Source: CAVUFH01 sp963740835
GTDB taxonomy: Bacteria; Actinomycetota; Acidimicrobiia; IMCC26256; PALSA-610
Direction of reading: 5' to 3'
Length of the DNA: 64,000 bases
Assembly (NCBI GenBank): GCA_963740835.1
Contig: CAVUFH010000007.1
Span: 248,001-312,000, forward strand
Shown: in pieces, positions 8,249 through 16,775 of the stretch
Numbering within the stretch: the stretch's first letter is position 1
Layout: every line of letters starts with the position of its first letter
Program-made: the position numbers and the translations under genes
The notes under the pieces: generated by a model
What the model saw: the letters and a program-made list of their open reading frames with translations, nothing else
Database searches by the model: none
What the model was told of the DNA's origin: nothing

Positions 8249-9447
8249 CGGCCCGCGAACGCGTTGCTCTCCGAGTCGGTCGGCAGCGCGTCGGGAGGTG
8301 TGGCGAGTTCCGCGGGCGTGAGCCCGACGCGATCCGCGATCGGTTGCAGCGCGGCGAGGTCGAAGTCGTAGATGCGCGCCGCCGTTTCCGAGAGCATCAT
8401 CCGCGCTTCGTTCTCGGGCACGTCGTGGAACGTGTTGCGAAGCGACTGCTCGGAGTAGGGATAGGTGCCTTCGTCGTGCGGATAGTCGCTCGCCCACATG
8501 ACTTTGTCGACCCCGATCTTGTGGCGCTTCCGGCATTCGGCCGGCGCCATGAAGCTCGCGGTCACCCAGATGTTCTGCTGGAAGTACTCGCTCGGCAGCT
8601 TCGGCAACCGTTGGTCCTCGGTGAAGCCGAGCTCGCCCACCTTGCCGCCGAAGATGCGCTTCGCCATGTAGTCGGTGCGCGGCATCTCGTCCGCGATCCA
8701 ACCCATGCCCGACTCGGCGAGCACGAACCTCAACTTCGGGTGACGTTCGAACACGCCACCGAAGATCAACGCCCAGAACGCGCGGTGCGCGTAGAACCCG
8801 GTCTCGAGGATCCACATGACCCCGCCGGCGGGATACCTGCCGTAGTCGGGTGCCGCGCTCCCCGAGTGGTGGTTCACGGGCAGGCCGGTCTCTTCGAACG
8901 CGTCCCAGAGCCGTTCGTACACGTCGTTTGCGTACAACGGTGGCAGGTGCGAGTCGGGTGGAACTCCCGGCAGCAGGACGCCGCCCCGCAGACCGTTCTC
9001 CGCCGCCCAGTGAACGGCCTCGACCGCGTCGTCGACGTCGTTGAGCAGGATCTGCGCCATACCCGCGCGCCGTTCCGGAGCGGGCGCGACGAAGTGGTCG
9101 CGCACCCAACGGTTGTGGGCCTGCAGTCCGGCCCAACGCCGGTCGTAGTCCTCGCGCGTCTCGGGCGCGCGCGCCATGAAGCTCGCGCTCGGGAAGAACG
9201 GGGGCACGGTGTTCGGGAACGCGACCTCCGCGACGATGCCGTCCGCTTCCATCTCGCTCAGGCGCGCGTCCGAGTCCCAGTTCCGGTAGCGCTTGGACCC
9301 GCTGAGGTCCCGGAACGGGTTCTTGTAGGCGCCGCGCCACGCGTCGAACTCCTCGAGCCACTTCGCATCGAGGAACTCGCGGTACTGATCCATGGATCCG
9401 CCCGCGTGGCAGTCGGTCGAGATGACGGCGTACTTCTGCTCGCTCAT
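8245..9447 (-). CDS. Amidohydrolase-2 family metal-dependent hydrolase
   Basis: A 400-residue TIM-barrel protein of the amidohydrolase-2 (ACMSD-like) group. The first metal motif is Asp12-x-His14 in STDCHAGG rather than HxH; later landmarks are LPVNHHSGS, FERHPKLRFVLAESG and MWASDYPHDEGTYPY, which hold further metal ligands. Such proteins are decarboxylases or hydrolases of carboxylated rings or esters. It is first in the 9447-5881 operon. TACCCT ends 6 bases before the ATG, so it may be leaderless; it diverges from a second amidohydrolase at 9534. Paralogues lie at 53992 and 57101. Confidence 0.88.
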   Translation of the reverse strand: MSEQKYAVISTDCHAGGSMDQYREFLDAKWLEEFDAWRGAYKNPFRDLSGSKRYRNWDSDARLSEMEADGIVAEVAFPNTVPPFFPSASFMARAPETREDYDRRWAGLQAHNRWVRDHFVAPAPERRAGMAQILLNDVDDAVEAVHWAAENGLRGGVLLPGVPPDSHLPPLYANDVYERLWDAFEETGLPVNHHSGSAAPDYGRYPAGGVMWILETGFYAHRAFWALIFGGVFERHPKLRFVLAESGMGWIADEMPRTDYMAKRIFGGKVGELGFTEDQRLPKLPSEYFQQNIWVTASFMAPAECRKRHKIGVDKVMWASDYPHDEGTYPYSEQSLRNTFHDVPENEARMMLSETAARIYDFDLAALQPIADRVGLTPAELATPPDALPTDSESNAFAGR

Positions 9448-9533
9448 GCCGCGAGGGTATTTGACGGGCCGCGCGCCGTGCCGCGCCGCGCCGGCCCCGA
9501 ATCGACCGACACCGGCCGGGTAGCCTCCACGCC
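9448..9533. promoter_or_regulatory. Divergent leaderless promoter pair
   Basis: In this 86-base gap the minus-strand gene has TACCCT ending 6 bases before its ATG, and the plus-strand gene has TAGCCT ending 7 bases before its GTG. Neither has a Shine-Dalgarno site. Both genes encode amidohydrolase-2 proteins. Confidence 0.55.
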
Positions 9534-10721
9534 GTGAGCGACCTCTCGTACCAGGCGTTCGACGCCGACAACCACTACTACGAAGCACTCGACGCGTTCA
9601 CGCGGCACCTCGACCCGAAGCTCGGGCCGCGGTGCGTGCAGTGGGCCGAGATCGACGGGCGCAAGTACCACGTCGTGGGCGGCCGGGTGAGCCGGGCCGT
9701 CGTCAACCCGACGTTCAACCCGATCGCCAAGGCCGGTGCGATGCACGACTACTTCCGCGGCAACCCCGACGGGAAGCAGCCGTGGGAGTTCCTCGTGGAG
9801 CGGGAGCCGATCCCCGCGGCCTACCGCGAACGCGACGCGCGGCTGGCCAAGCTCGACGAGTTCGATCTGGAAGCGGTATGGCTGTTCCCGACGCTCGGCG
9901 TCCTCTACGAAGAGCTGCTGAAGTACGACATCGGCGCGGTGACACTCACCTTCACGGCGTTCAACCGCTGGCTCGACGAGGACTGGGGCTGCAACTACCG
10001 CGACCGGATCTTCGCGGCGCCGTATGTCTCCCTGTGCGACACGGACTGGGCCATCTCGGAGCTCGAGTGGGCGATCGATCGCGGCGCCCGCACGGTCGTG
10101 ATGCGTCCGGCTGCCGCTGTCACTGCCGACGGTCCACGCGCGGTCAGCGATCCGGCGTTCGACCCGTTCTGGGCGCGGGTACAGGAAGCCGGCATCACCG
10201 TCGTCGCCCACGCGGGCGACAGTGGCTACTCGTCGAACGGGTACGCCCCCGACGGGTTCGCAGCCGCGTTCGCGGGTGGCGGCCGTTGGGCGCCGACGAT
10301 CAAGTCGTTCGCGATCGAGCGCGCCGCCTACGACTTCCTGATCACGCTCGCGTTCGACCGGCTCTTCGACCGGTTCCCCGGTGTGCGCATCGCATCGGTC
10401 GAGAACGGCTCCGAGTTCCTCCCCGACCTCTTCAAGAAGCTGCGCTCCACCGACCGCAAGATGCCCGGCTACTTCAAGGAAGACCCGGTCGAGTCCTTCC
10501 GCCGCAACGTCTGGATCAACCCGTTCTGGGAGGACGACGTCGAGGAGGTCGTCGACCTCATGGGCGCCGACCGCGTCATCTTCGGGTCCGACTGGCCGCA
10601 CATCGAGGGCATGCCCCGGCCGCTCGACTACGCCCGCGAGCTGAAGGCGTTCGACGACACGACCCAGCAGAAGATCATGCGCGACAACGCGCGTGAGCTG
10701 AACATGCGCCGGCCGGCCTGA
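9534..10721 (+). CDS. Amidohydrolase-2 family protein
   Basis: A 395-residue amidohydrolase-2 barrel, of a different subgroup from the one at 8245. It starts SYQAFDADNHYYEALDAFTRH, with Asp and His of the first metal site in DADNHYYE, and later shows TVVAHAGDSGY, IASVENGSEFL and VIFGSDWPHIEGMP near the C-terminus. Many actinobacterial catabolic clusters contain this subtype next to acyl-CoA enzymes; the substrate is unknown. GTG start with TAGCCT 7 bases upstream. It is followed after 10 bases by a Gfo/Idh/MocA oxidoreductase, so they likely form one transcript. Confidence 0.85.
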   Translation: MSDLSYQAFDADNHYYEALDAFTRHLDPKLGPRCVQWAEIDGRKYHVVGGRVSRAVVNPTFNPIAKAGAMHDYFRGNPDGKQPWEFLVEREPIPAAYRERDARLAKLDEFDLEAVWLFPTLGVLYEELLKYDIGAVTLTFTAFNRWLDEDWGCNYRDRIFAAPYVSLCDTDWAISELEWAIDRGARTVVMRPAAAVTADGPRAVSDPAFDPFWARVQEAGITVVAHAGDSGYSSNGYAPDGFAAAFAGGGRWAPTIKSFAIERAAYDFLITLAFDRLFDRFPGVRIASVENGSEFLPDLFKKLRSTDRKMPGYFKEDPVESFRRNVWINPFWEDDVEEVVDLMGADRVIFGSDWPHIEGMPRPLDYARELKAFDDTTQQKIMRDNARELNMRRPA

Positions 10722-10731
10722 CCGTGCCCGC

Positions 10732-11680
10732 GTGAAGTTCGCGGTCGTCGGCACCGACCACCTGCACGTGGTCGAACTCGCGTCGGGCTTGCGCGACGCG
10801 GGTGCGGACCTCGTCGCGATCATGCCCACCGAAGATCGCATCGGTGCGTGGCTGGCGACGCAGTACGCATCGGCGCGCACCGTCGCCACGATCGACGACG
10901 CGTTCGCCGACGCCGACGTGGTCGTGACCGCGGCGATCCCTGGCGACCGCGCCGAGATCGGCATTGCCGCGATGCAAGCGGGCAAGGACGTCCTCGCCGA
11001 CAAGCCGGGCGCCACGAGCAACGAACAGCTTGCCGCGTTGCGCGCCGCCCACGAGGCGACGGGCCGGCAGTACCTGGTGCTGTTCTCCGAGCGACTCACG
11101 AACGCGGCCATGGTGCGCGCGTACGACCTCGTCGAGGCGGGACGCATCGGCCGCGTCGTGCACACGGTCGGCCTCGGGCCGCACACGCTCAACCTCGACG
11201 CGCCGGCCCGTTTGGTTCTTCGACCCGGCGCGGTACGGCGGGATCCTCGTCGACATCGGTTCGCACCAGGTCGACCAGTTCCTGGCGTTCACCGGTTCGC
11301 GCACCGCGGAGGTGCTGACCTCGACCGTGCGTGCGCACCCTGAGCACCCGGGTGTGCAAGTGCTCGGCGAGGTGCTGCTCGCAGCCGACGGCGCGACCGG
11401 TTACGCGCGGGTCGACTACTCCACGCCGGCAGGTCTCGCGCCCGCGTGGGGCGACGTGCGCTTCACCGTCGTGGGCACCGAGGGCTACCTCGAAGTGCGC
11501 CACGTCGACCAGACGGTGCTCGTGGTCGACGGCGAGCAGCAGGAGACCATCGCCTGCACGGAGGATCCGGCCGGGTGGGGCGACCGCTACCTCGCCGGCA
11601 CCCTTGTGACCCAGGACCACGCCTTCGCGGTCACCGAGATCTGCCTGGCGGCGCAGGCCGGGGCCCGCCGAATCACCTGA
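10732..11680 (+). CDS. Gfo/Idh/MocA family oxidoreductase, frame-interrupted
   Basis: Two frames together give a protein of about 315 residues. The first (GTG 10732) has the Rossmann start KFAVVGTDHLHVVELA and the DKPGATSNEQL motif, in which EKP is DKP. The second continues WFFDPARYGGILVDIGSHQVDQFL, the usual Gfo/Idh C-terminal domain start, to the end at 11680. Removing one T from TTT at 11211-11213 gives a continuous RWFFDPARYGG. Members oxidise sugars, inositols or related alcohols with NAD(P). It sits 10 bases after the amidohydrolase. The break is probably a sequence error. Confidence 0.75.
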
Positions 11681-11723
11681 TCACAGGCCGATCCGGGGGC
11701 GAACGACCTTCTTGACGGGTGCC

Positions 11724-11742
11724 CTTAGTAAGGGTAGCCTGA
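11724..11742 (+). promoter_or_regulatory. IdeR/DtxR-like iron box
   Basis: The 19 bases match the IdeR consensus at 12 positions by eye, including the palindromic core AGGnTAnCCT (AGGGTAGCCT at 31-40 of that line). It lies about 60 bases before the TTG of a Bfd-like ferredoxin gene that is followed by bacterioferritin, which is the expected target of iron-dependent control. Confidence 0.5.
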
Positions 11743-11804
11743 CCTCCAGACCGAACCGCCACCCCGCCCCATCACCCGGAGCCGACACACAAACGGAGCT
11801 TTGG

Positions 11805-11996
11805 TTGATCGTTTGCCACTGCGAAGCCGTGAACGACTCGGCGGTGCGAGCCGCGGTGCTGTCCGGCGCCGAGGACGTTCCCTCGGTCGGTGAGCGGTGC
11901 CGGGCCGGCACGAACTGCGGTGGCTGCCACCGCATGCTCGAGCGCCTCGTGCGCGAGCACATCGCTCCCTTCGAGCGAGCCGTCGCCGTAGCCTGA
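11805..11996 (+). CDS. bfd: Bacterioferritin-associated [2Fe-2S] ferredoxin (Bfd-like)
   Basis: A 63-residue protein with the BFD-like [2Fe-2S] fold: Cys4-His-Cys6 at the start and Cys38-x-x-Cys41 (NCGGC) provide the cluster ligands, with the intervening EAVNDSAVRAAVLSGAEDV helix typical of Bfd. Bfd reduces the heme of bacterioferritin to release iron. The TTG at 11805 is chosen because GGAG sits 7 bases upstream and the protein then starts with the cluster motif; the upstream in-frame ATG at 11712 adds a non-conserved tail. Bacterioferritin follows 42 bases downstream, and an IdeR-like box lies upstream. Confidence 0.85.
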   Translation: MIVCHCEAVNDSAVRAAVLSGAEDVPSVGERCRAGTNCGGCHRMLERLVREHIAPFERAVAVA

Positions 11997-12038
11997 CCCC
12001 GGTTCGTTCCGACGGGGGCTCAACGGGGAGGTCGGCGG

Positions 12039-12509
12039 TTGCGCGGCAACGCTGGTGTCATGGAGTTGCTCAACGAAGTGCTCACCGCGGAATTGACGGC
12101 GGTGAACCAGTACTTCATCCACGCCAAGATGTGTGAGAACTGGGGCTACGAACGCCTCGGCAAGCACAACCGCGACGAGTCGATCGGCGAGATGAAGGAC
12201 GCCGACAAGCTCATCGAGCGGATCCTGTACCTCGAAGGCGTGCCCAACCTGCAGCGCCTCGGCACGGTGATGGTCGGTGAGACGGTTCCCGAGCAGATCA
12301 ACCTCGATCTGCAGAACGAACGCGACGCGATCGACCGCCTCAACCGCGGCATCGCGCTGTGCGTCGAGGTCGGCGACAACGGCAGCCGGGACCTGCTCGA
12401 GGACATCCTCGAAGGCGAGGAAGAACACGCCGACTGGCTCGAGACGCAAGTGAGCCTCCTCGCCGACGTCGGCGAAGCGCACTACCTCTCGCAGCAGATG
12501 CACGACTAG
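12039..12509 (+). CDS. bfr: Bacterioferritin
   Basis: A 156-residue bacterioferritin. It starts from TTG with a strong GGGGAGGT upstream and aligns end to end with the family. In family numbering Glu18, Tyr25, Glu51, Glu94, Glu127 and His130 of the ferroxidase centre and Met52, the heme ligand, are all present. Position 54, normally a histidine ligand of the di-iron site, is aspartate here (GEMKDADKL instead of EMKHADKL). The protein stores iron in a 24-mer. Co-location with the Bfd-like gene and the IdeR-like box indicates an iron-regulated storage and release unit. Confidence 0.92.
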   Translation: MRGNAGVMELLNEVLTAELTAVNQYFIHAKMCENWGYERLGKHNRDESIGEMKDADKLIERILYLEGVPNLQRLGTVMVGETVPEQINLDLQNERDAIDRLNRGIALCVEVGDNGSRDLLEDILEGEEEHADWLETQVSLLADVGEAHYLSQQMHD

Positions 12510-12518
12510 CGCGAGAGG

Positions 12519-13616
12519 CTAGAGACCCGCGAAGTAGAGGTCGGCGACGCGCTCGCGTTGCCAGCTCTGGGCGCCGAGCAACAGGTCGTTCACCTTGGCC
12601 CGGCGCAGGTAGACGTGCGCGTCGCACTCCCACGTGTAGCCGACACCGCCGTGGATCTGGATGCACTCGGCAGTCACGTAGTTGGCCGCTTCCGCGGTGA
12701 ACGACTTGGCCATCGCCGCGGCCGACTCACGGTCGGGCGTCTCGGCCTCCGATGCCCACGCGGCGTAGTGCACGCCGACCTTGGCCAGCTCGATGCGCTG
12801 CAGCATGTCGACCGACTTGTGCCGCGTCACCTGGAACTTCGACAACGGCTTGTCGAACACGACGCGCGTCTGCGCGTAGTCGAGCGCGAGCGCGTTGGCC
12901 GCTTCCGACACACCGATCAGTTCGGCCGCCAGCAGCACGCCCGCGTCGTCGAGCACCCGCTGCCACAACTCGGTCTGGTCACTTGCGGGACCGACGGCCT
13001 GGGCGCGGGTGCCGTCGAACTCGATGCGCGCGAACTTGCGCGTGATGTCGAGGCTCGGCGCCGGCGCGGCCGGCGGCCGCTCGACCAGGAATGTGCGGAG
13101 ACCGTCGCGCGAGCGAGCCGGCACGAGGACCCAATCGGCGCTCGCGCCGTCCATCACCATCGGCTTCACACCGTCGAGCTTGTAGCGGTTGCCGCGACCC
13201 TCGGCGCGCACGCGCACGCGTTCGAGCGGGCTGCCGGAGCCGGCTTCGTCGAGCGCGACCGCGCCGCGCTCACGACCTGCGGCCAGCGCGGCGAGGCAAT
13301 CGTCCATCCCGAGCGCGCGCGCCGCGAGCGTGGTGAGGATCGCGGACGAGAAGTAGGGCCCCGGGAAGACGGCCCGACCCATCTCTTCTTGCACCACGAC
13401 CGCGTCGACGATGCCGAGCCCGAGGCCGCCGTGCTCCTCCGGCACGAGCACTCCCGTCCACCCGAGCTCCGTGATCGCGCGCCAGACCTCCGGCGTGATG
13501 CCGGTGTCGTCGTGCTCGGCCATCTCCCTGACGTAGGCCTTGGGCGATTCCTTCACGAGGAACGACCGCACTGAGTCCCGAAGTTGTTCCTGGTCAGCGG
13601 AAAACGTGAAGTCCAT
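12519..13616 (-). CDS. Acyl-CoA dehydrogenase
   Basis: A 365-residue acyl-CoA dehydrogenase with the three-part family layout: helical N-terminal domain (DFTFSADQEQLRDSVRSFL), middle beta domain and a C-terminal helical domain ending IQIHGGVGYTWECDAHVYLRRAK. The YTWE and LRR segments are flavin-binding landmarks. The middle domain is divergent, lacking a clear MTEP, which is typical of one subunit of heteromeric FadE enzymes of steroid or branched-acid catabolism. The gene diverges from a second dehydrogenase 46 bases away, its likely partner. The C-terminus is convergent with bacterioferritin, 9 bases apart. Confidence 0.87.
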   Translation of the reverse strand: MDFTFSADQEQLRDSVRSFLVKESPKAYVREMAEHDDTGITPEVWRAITELGWTGVLVPEEHGGLGLGIVDAVVVQEEMGRAVFPGPYFSSAILTTLAARALGMDDCLAALAAGRERGAVALDEAGSGSPLERVRVRAEGRGNRYKLDGVKPMVMDGASADWVLVPARSRDGLRTFLVERPPAAPAPSLDITRKFARIEFDGTRAQAVGPASDQTELWQRVLDDAGVLLAAELIGVSEAANALALDYAQTRVVFDKPLSKFQVTRHKSVDMLQRIELAKVGVHYAAWASEAETPDRESAAAMAKSFTAEAANYVTAECIQIHGGVGYTWECDAHVYLRRAKVNDLLLGAQSWQRERVADLYFAGL

Positions 13617-13662
13617 ACAGGGAAGAGGACCGTACTCGGAACCTGACGCTAATGTCAGCTTC

Positions 13663-14877
13663 GTGGACTTCGCCTGGTCGCCCGAGGACTTGCAATTCAA
13701 AGCGGATCTCGAGGCGTTCCTCGACAAGGAGATGGGGCCGTTCCTCGACCAGTGGTCGGACCAGGAGCAGGACGACCTCGAACCCTCACGCGGCGTGATG
13801 GGCGCGATGGAGAAGCGCAAGGCGTGGCAGCACAAGCTCAACGAGGACCGTTGGGCCGCGATCTTGTGGCCGGAGGAGTGGGGTGGGCGCGCCGCAACCA
13901 CTGCGCAGTCGGTCATCTACACGCAGGTGATGGCGAAGTACCGCTCCCCGGGCATCTACAACGCGAACGGCATCGTGCAGATCGGGCCGTCGATCATCGC
14001 GTGGGGCACCGAGGATCAAAAGGCGCGGTGGCTGCCGGGCATCCTCGATGCGACCGAGCACTGGTGCCAGGGGTTCTCGGAACCGCAAGCCGGCTCCGAC
14101 CTCGCGAACTTGCGCACCACCGCGATCCTCTCCGACGACGAGTCGCACTATGTCGTGAACGGGCAGAAGATCTGGATCTCCTCCGCACAGATCGCGAAGT
14201 GGGGACTGTTCTTGTTCCGTACCGACCCGACGGCGATCGCGCGCGGCCGCAAGCACGAGGGCATCACTGCGTTCATCCTCGACATGGACCTCCCCGGAAT
14301 CGAGGTGCGGCCGATCCGCGAGATCACCGGTGACTCGTTGTTCTGTGAGGTCTTCTTCACCGACGTGAAGGTGCCGGTCGGCGACCGGCTCGGTGACGAG
14401 AACAACGGCTGGCTCGTGTCCATGGGCGCGCTCGGTCAGGAGCGCGTCGGCAGTTCCGGGCAAGCCATCTCGATGGCGAACGATCTGCGGACACTGCTGA
14501 ACACGGCGAAGGCCGAGAACCCCGACGCGCTGCGCGACCCCGCGATCCGCGAACGCGTCGCGCGCCTGCACACGCAGATCGAGTACACCCGGCTCCTCAT
14601 CGCACGCGCGCTGTCGAAGGTGTTGAAGGGCGAGAAGGGCTGGCCCGAGGTCCCGATCGCGAAGTTGCAGTGGGGCTACATCTCGTTGTGGCTCGCCGAG
14701 CTCGCGCTCGACGTGCTCGGTCCCACTGGCGCGTTGCTCAAAGGCGCGCCCGGCGCGATCGACGGCGGCGTGTGGGCGCGCGGCTACGTGTGGCAGCGCT
14801 ACACCACCATCGGCGCCGGCCCCACCGAAGTGCAGAAGAACATCATCGCCGACCGCGCGCTGAAGCTCGAACGCTGA
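13663..14877 (+). CDS. Acyl-CoA dehydrogenase
   Basis: A 404-residue acyl-CoA dehydrogenase with the conserved flavin loop CQGFSEPQAGSDLANLRT, then VVNGQKIWISSAQIAKW, EVFFTDVKVP and a C-terminal IGAGPTEVQKNIIADRALKLER. The pattern matches actinobacterial FadE proteins acting on CoA esters of long, branched or steroid-derived acids; the acyl group is not predictable. GTG start with TAATGT ending 7 bases upstream, a leaderless arrangement. It is divergent from the dehydrogenase at 13616, and the pair probably forms a heteromeric enzyme (inference). Confidence 0.9.
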   Translation: MDFAWSPEDLQFKADLEAFLDKEMGPFLDQWSDQEQDDLEPSRGVMGAMEKRKAWQHKLNEDRWAAILWPEEWGGRAATTAQSVIYTQVMAKYRSPGIYNANGIVQIGPSIIAWGTEDQKARWLPGILDATEHWCQGFSEPQAGSDLANLRTTAILSDDESHYVVNGQKIWISSAQIAKWGLFLFRTDPTAIARGRKHEGITAFILDMDLPGIEVRPIREITGDSLFCEVFFTDVKVPVGDRLGDENNGWLVSMGALGQERVGSSGQAISMANDLRTLLNTAKAENPDALRDPAIRERVARLHTQIEYTRLLIARALSKVLKGEKGWPEVPIAKLQWGYISLWLAELALDVLGPTGALLKGAPGAIDGGVWARGYVWQRYTTIGAGPTEVQKNIIADRALKLER

Positions 14878-14886
14878 CCGGCACCT

Positions 14887-15960
14887 TCAACGGAACCGGC
14901 TCGGTGAGAACGGGCCGAGATCGAGGCGCAGGGATGCGCCGGTGCAGAGGTCGGCGACGATCGCGCCGGTGACCGGACCCAGCAACAGGCCGTTGGCCCC
15001 GTGGCCGGTGGCGACGATCACGTTGTCGTGGCCGGGGAGCCGTCCGATGATCGGCGTATCGTCCGCGCTGACCGGGCGGAGGCCGACGCGCACCTCGCGC
15101 AACATCGCGGCCGCGAGCCCGGGCATGACGCGCAACGTCTCGCGCAGGACTTCGTGGACGCCACCGGCGGTCACGGCCGGGGCGAAGCCGGCCTCCTCGA
15201 CGGTGGCGCCGACCGCGACGCGCGCGTCGGCCCAGGGAACCATGTAGTACCCGAACACCGGCTGCACGATCGGCCACGCGCCGGTGTCGTGTCCGTCGAC
15301 ACCGAGGTGCACGATCTGACCGCGCACCGGCCCGACCGGGAGCCCGACACCGAGGCGGTCGCCGAGCGCGCGCGACCAGGCGCCCCCGGCAATGACGACC
15401 GTGCCGGCCGCGATCTCGACGCCGTCGACGATCGCGGCGTGCGCGCCGACATCCTCCACCGCGGCCGTCCGCACCTCGACTCCGAGCTCCGTCGCCGCCG
15501 CGCGCAGCGCCGACGCGAGCTTGCGCCCGTCGACGCGTGCCGCTCGGGCGTGCCAGAGCGCGCGCTTGACGTCGCCGAGCACGGGCACCATGGCGCGCGC
15601 TTCGTCGACCGCGATCTCGATCGCGGCCGGTGCCCGCGCCGCAGTCCACTCGAACGCAGGGACGTCGCTGTCGCGCATCGCGAGCTTGAGGATGCCGCAG
15701 CGCGCCCACCCGGTGTCACCCGCCAGGTTCGGGATCAGGGTGTCGTAGTGCACGCCGGCGGCGTGGCACAGCTCGACCCACGCGGGGTCGTCGCGTTCGG
15801 TCGTGTCCGGCGAGAGGATGCCCGCGCCCGCGTCGGTTGCCCGACCGGGGTCACCCCGGTCGCAGAGCAGCACCCGGACGCTCCGCCGGGCCAGCTCGTA
15901 GGCGGTGGCCGTGCCGACCAGCCCGCCACCCGCCACCACCACGTCGTAGCGCTCGCCCAT
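14887..15960 (-). CDS. FAD-dependent amino-acid/glycine oxidase-like (DAO family)
   Basis: A 357-residue flavoprotein of the DAO family. The N-terminal ADP-binding motif is DVVVAGGGLVGTATAYELARR, followed by the acidic strand end VLLCDRG. The substrate domain contains VRGQIVHL and the closing flavin motif reads GLRPVSADDTPIIGRLPGHDNVIVATGHGANGLLLGP, as in glycine oxidase (ThiO) and D-amino-acid dehydrogenases. No thiamine genes are adjacent, so a thi role is not supported. CATGAT ends 6 bases before the ATG. It is convergent with the acyl-CoA dehydrogenase at 14877. Confidence 0.82.
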   Translation of the reverse strand: MGERYDVVVAGGGLVGTATAYELARRSVRVLLCDRGDPGRATDAGAGILSPDTTERDDPAWVELCHAAGVHYDTLIPNLAGDTGWARCGILKLAMRDSDVPAFEWTAARAPAAIEIAVDEARAMVPVLGDVKRALWHARAARVDGRKLASALRAAATELGVEVRTAAVEDVGAHAAIVDGVEIAAGTVVIAGGAWSRALGDRLGVGLPVGPVRGQIVHLGVDGHDTGAWPIVQPVFGYYMVPWADARVAVGATVEEAGFAPAVTAGGVHEVLRETLRVMPGLAAAMLREVRVGLRPVSADDTPIIGRLPGHDNVIVATGHGANGLLLGPVTGAIVADLCTGASLRLDLGPFSPSRFR

Positions 15961-16085
15961 CCGGCCATCATGCCTGACGCCCTCCCCGATTAACGCAAGG
16001 TTAGACTTGTGTTATTCGGCCGGCGGGCTCATACTGCCGGCAACGACACAGAGCACACGTGATGACGCAGTGAACGGAGGCAGCC

Positions 16086-16775
16086 ATGGCGGTTGCACTG
16101 GTGACCGGCGCCTCCCGCGGGTTCGGCCTCGCCCTGGCGAGATCGCTAGCCCTCGACGGGTGGACGCTCGTACTCGACGCCCGGGGCGCAGATGCGCTCG
16201 CCGCAGTCACGGACGAGCTCTCGCAGCTCACGACCGTGCACGCGATTCCCGGCGATGTCGCCGATCCCTGGCACCGCGGTGCGCTCGTCGCCGCGGCCGA
16301 AGCGGAAGGTGGCATCGACCTGCTGGTCAACAACGCCAGCGTGCTCGGGCCTTCGCCCCAACCGGCGCTGGTCGACTACCCGCTCGAGGTCCTGCAACAC
16401 GTGTACGACGTGAACGTCGTCGCTCCCCTCGGCCTGGTGCAACTCGCGCTGCCACTGTTGCGGCGCGCGCACGGCACGATCGTGAACATCACATCCGATG
16501 CCGGGCGTGAGGCGTACGAAGGTTGGGGCGGCTACGGCTCGTCGAAGGCCGCGCTGGAGCAGCTGGGGCACATCCTCGTGGCCGAGGAGCCGGACGTGCG
16601 TGTCTATACGTTCGATCCCGGCGACATGCGCACGCAGATGCACCAAGAGGCATTCCCGGGCGAGGACATCTCCGATCGCCCGTTGCCCGAGACGGTGGTG
16701 CCATCGCTGCGGGCATTGCTGGACGAGCGGCCGGCGAGCGGACGATTCACGGCGCACGAAATGGCCGTCCGATGA
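16086..16775 (+). CDS. Short-chain dehydrogenase/reductase (SDR)
   Basis: A 229-residue classical SDR. The cofactor loop is VTGASRGFGLALA, followed by LLVNNASVLG (NNAG-like), and the catalytic tyrosine and lysine sit in GGYGSSKAALEQL with an upstream serine in NITSDAG. The start has a clean GGAGG 5 bases before ATG. The stop overlaps the next gene's ATG by 4 bases (ATGA), so expression is coupled to a QueA-like protein. The substrate is unknown; the C-terminal part (VYTFDPGDMRTQMHQEAFPGEDIS) is the usual substrate loop. Confidence 0.87.
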   Translation: MAVALVTGASRGFGLALARSLALDGWTLVLDARGADALAAVTDELSQLTTVHAIPGDVADPWHRGALVAAAEAEGGIDLLVNNASVLGPSPQPALVDYPLEVLQHVYDVNVVAPLGLVQLALPLLRRAHGTIVNITSDAGREAYEGWGGYGSSKAALEQLGHILVAEEPDVRVYTFDPGDMRTQMHQEAFPGEDISDRPLPETVVPSLRALLDERPASGRFTAHEMAVR

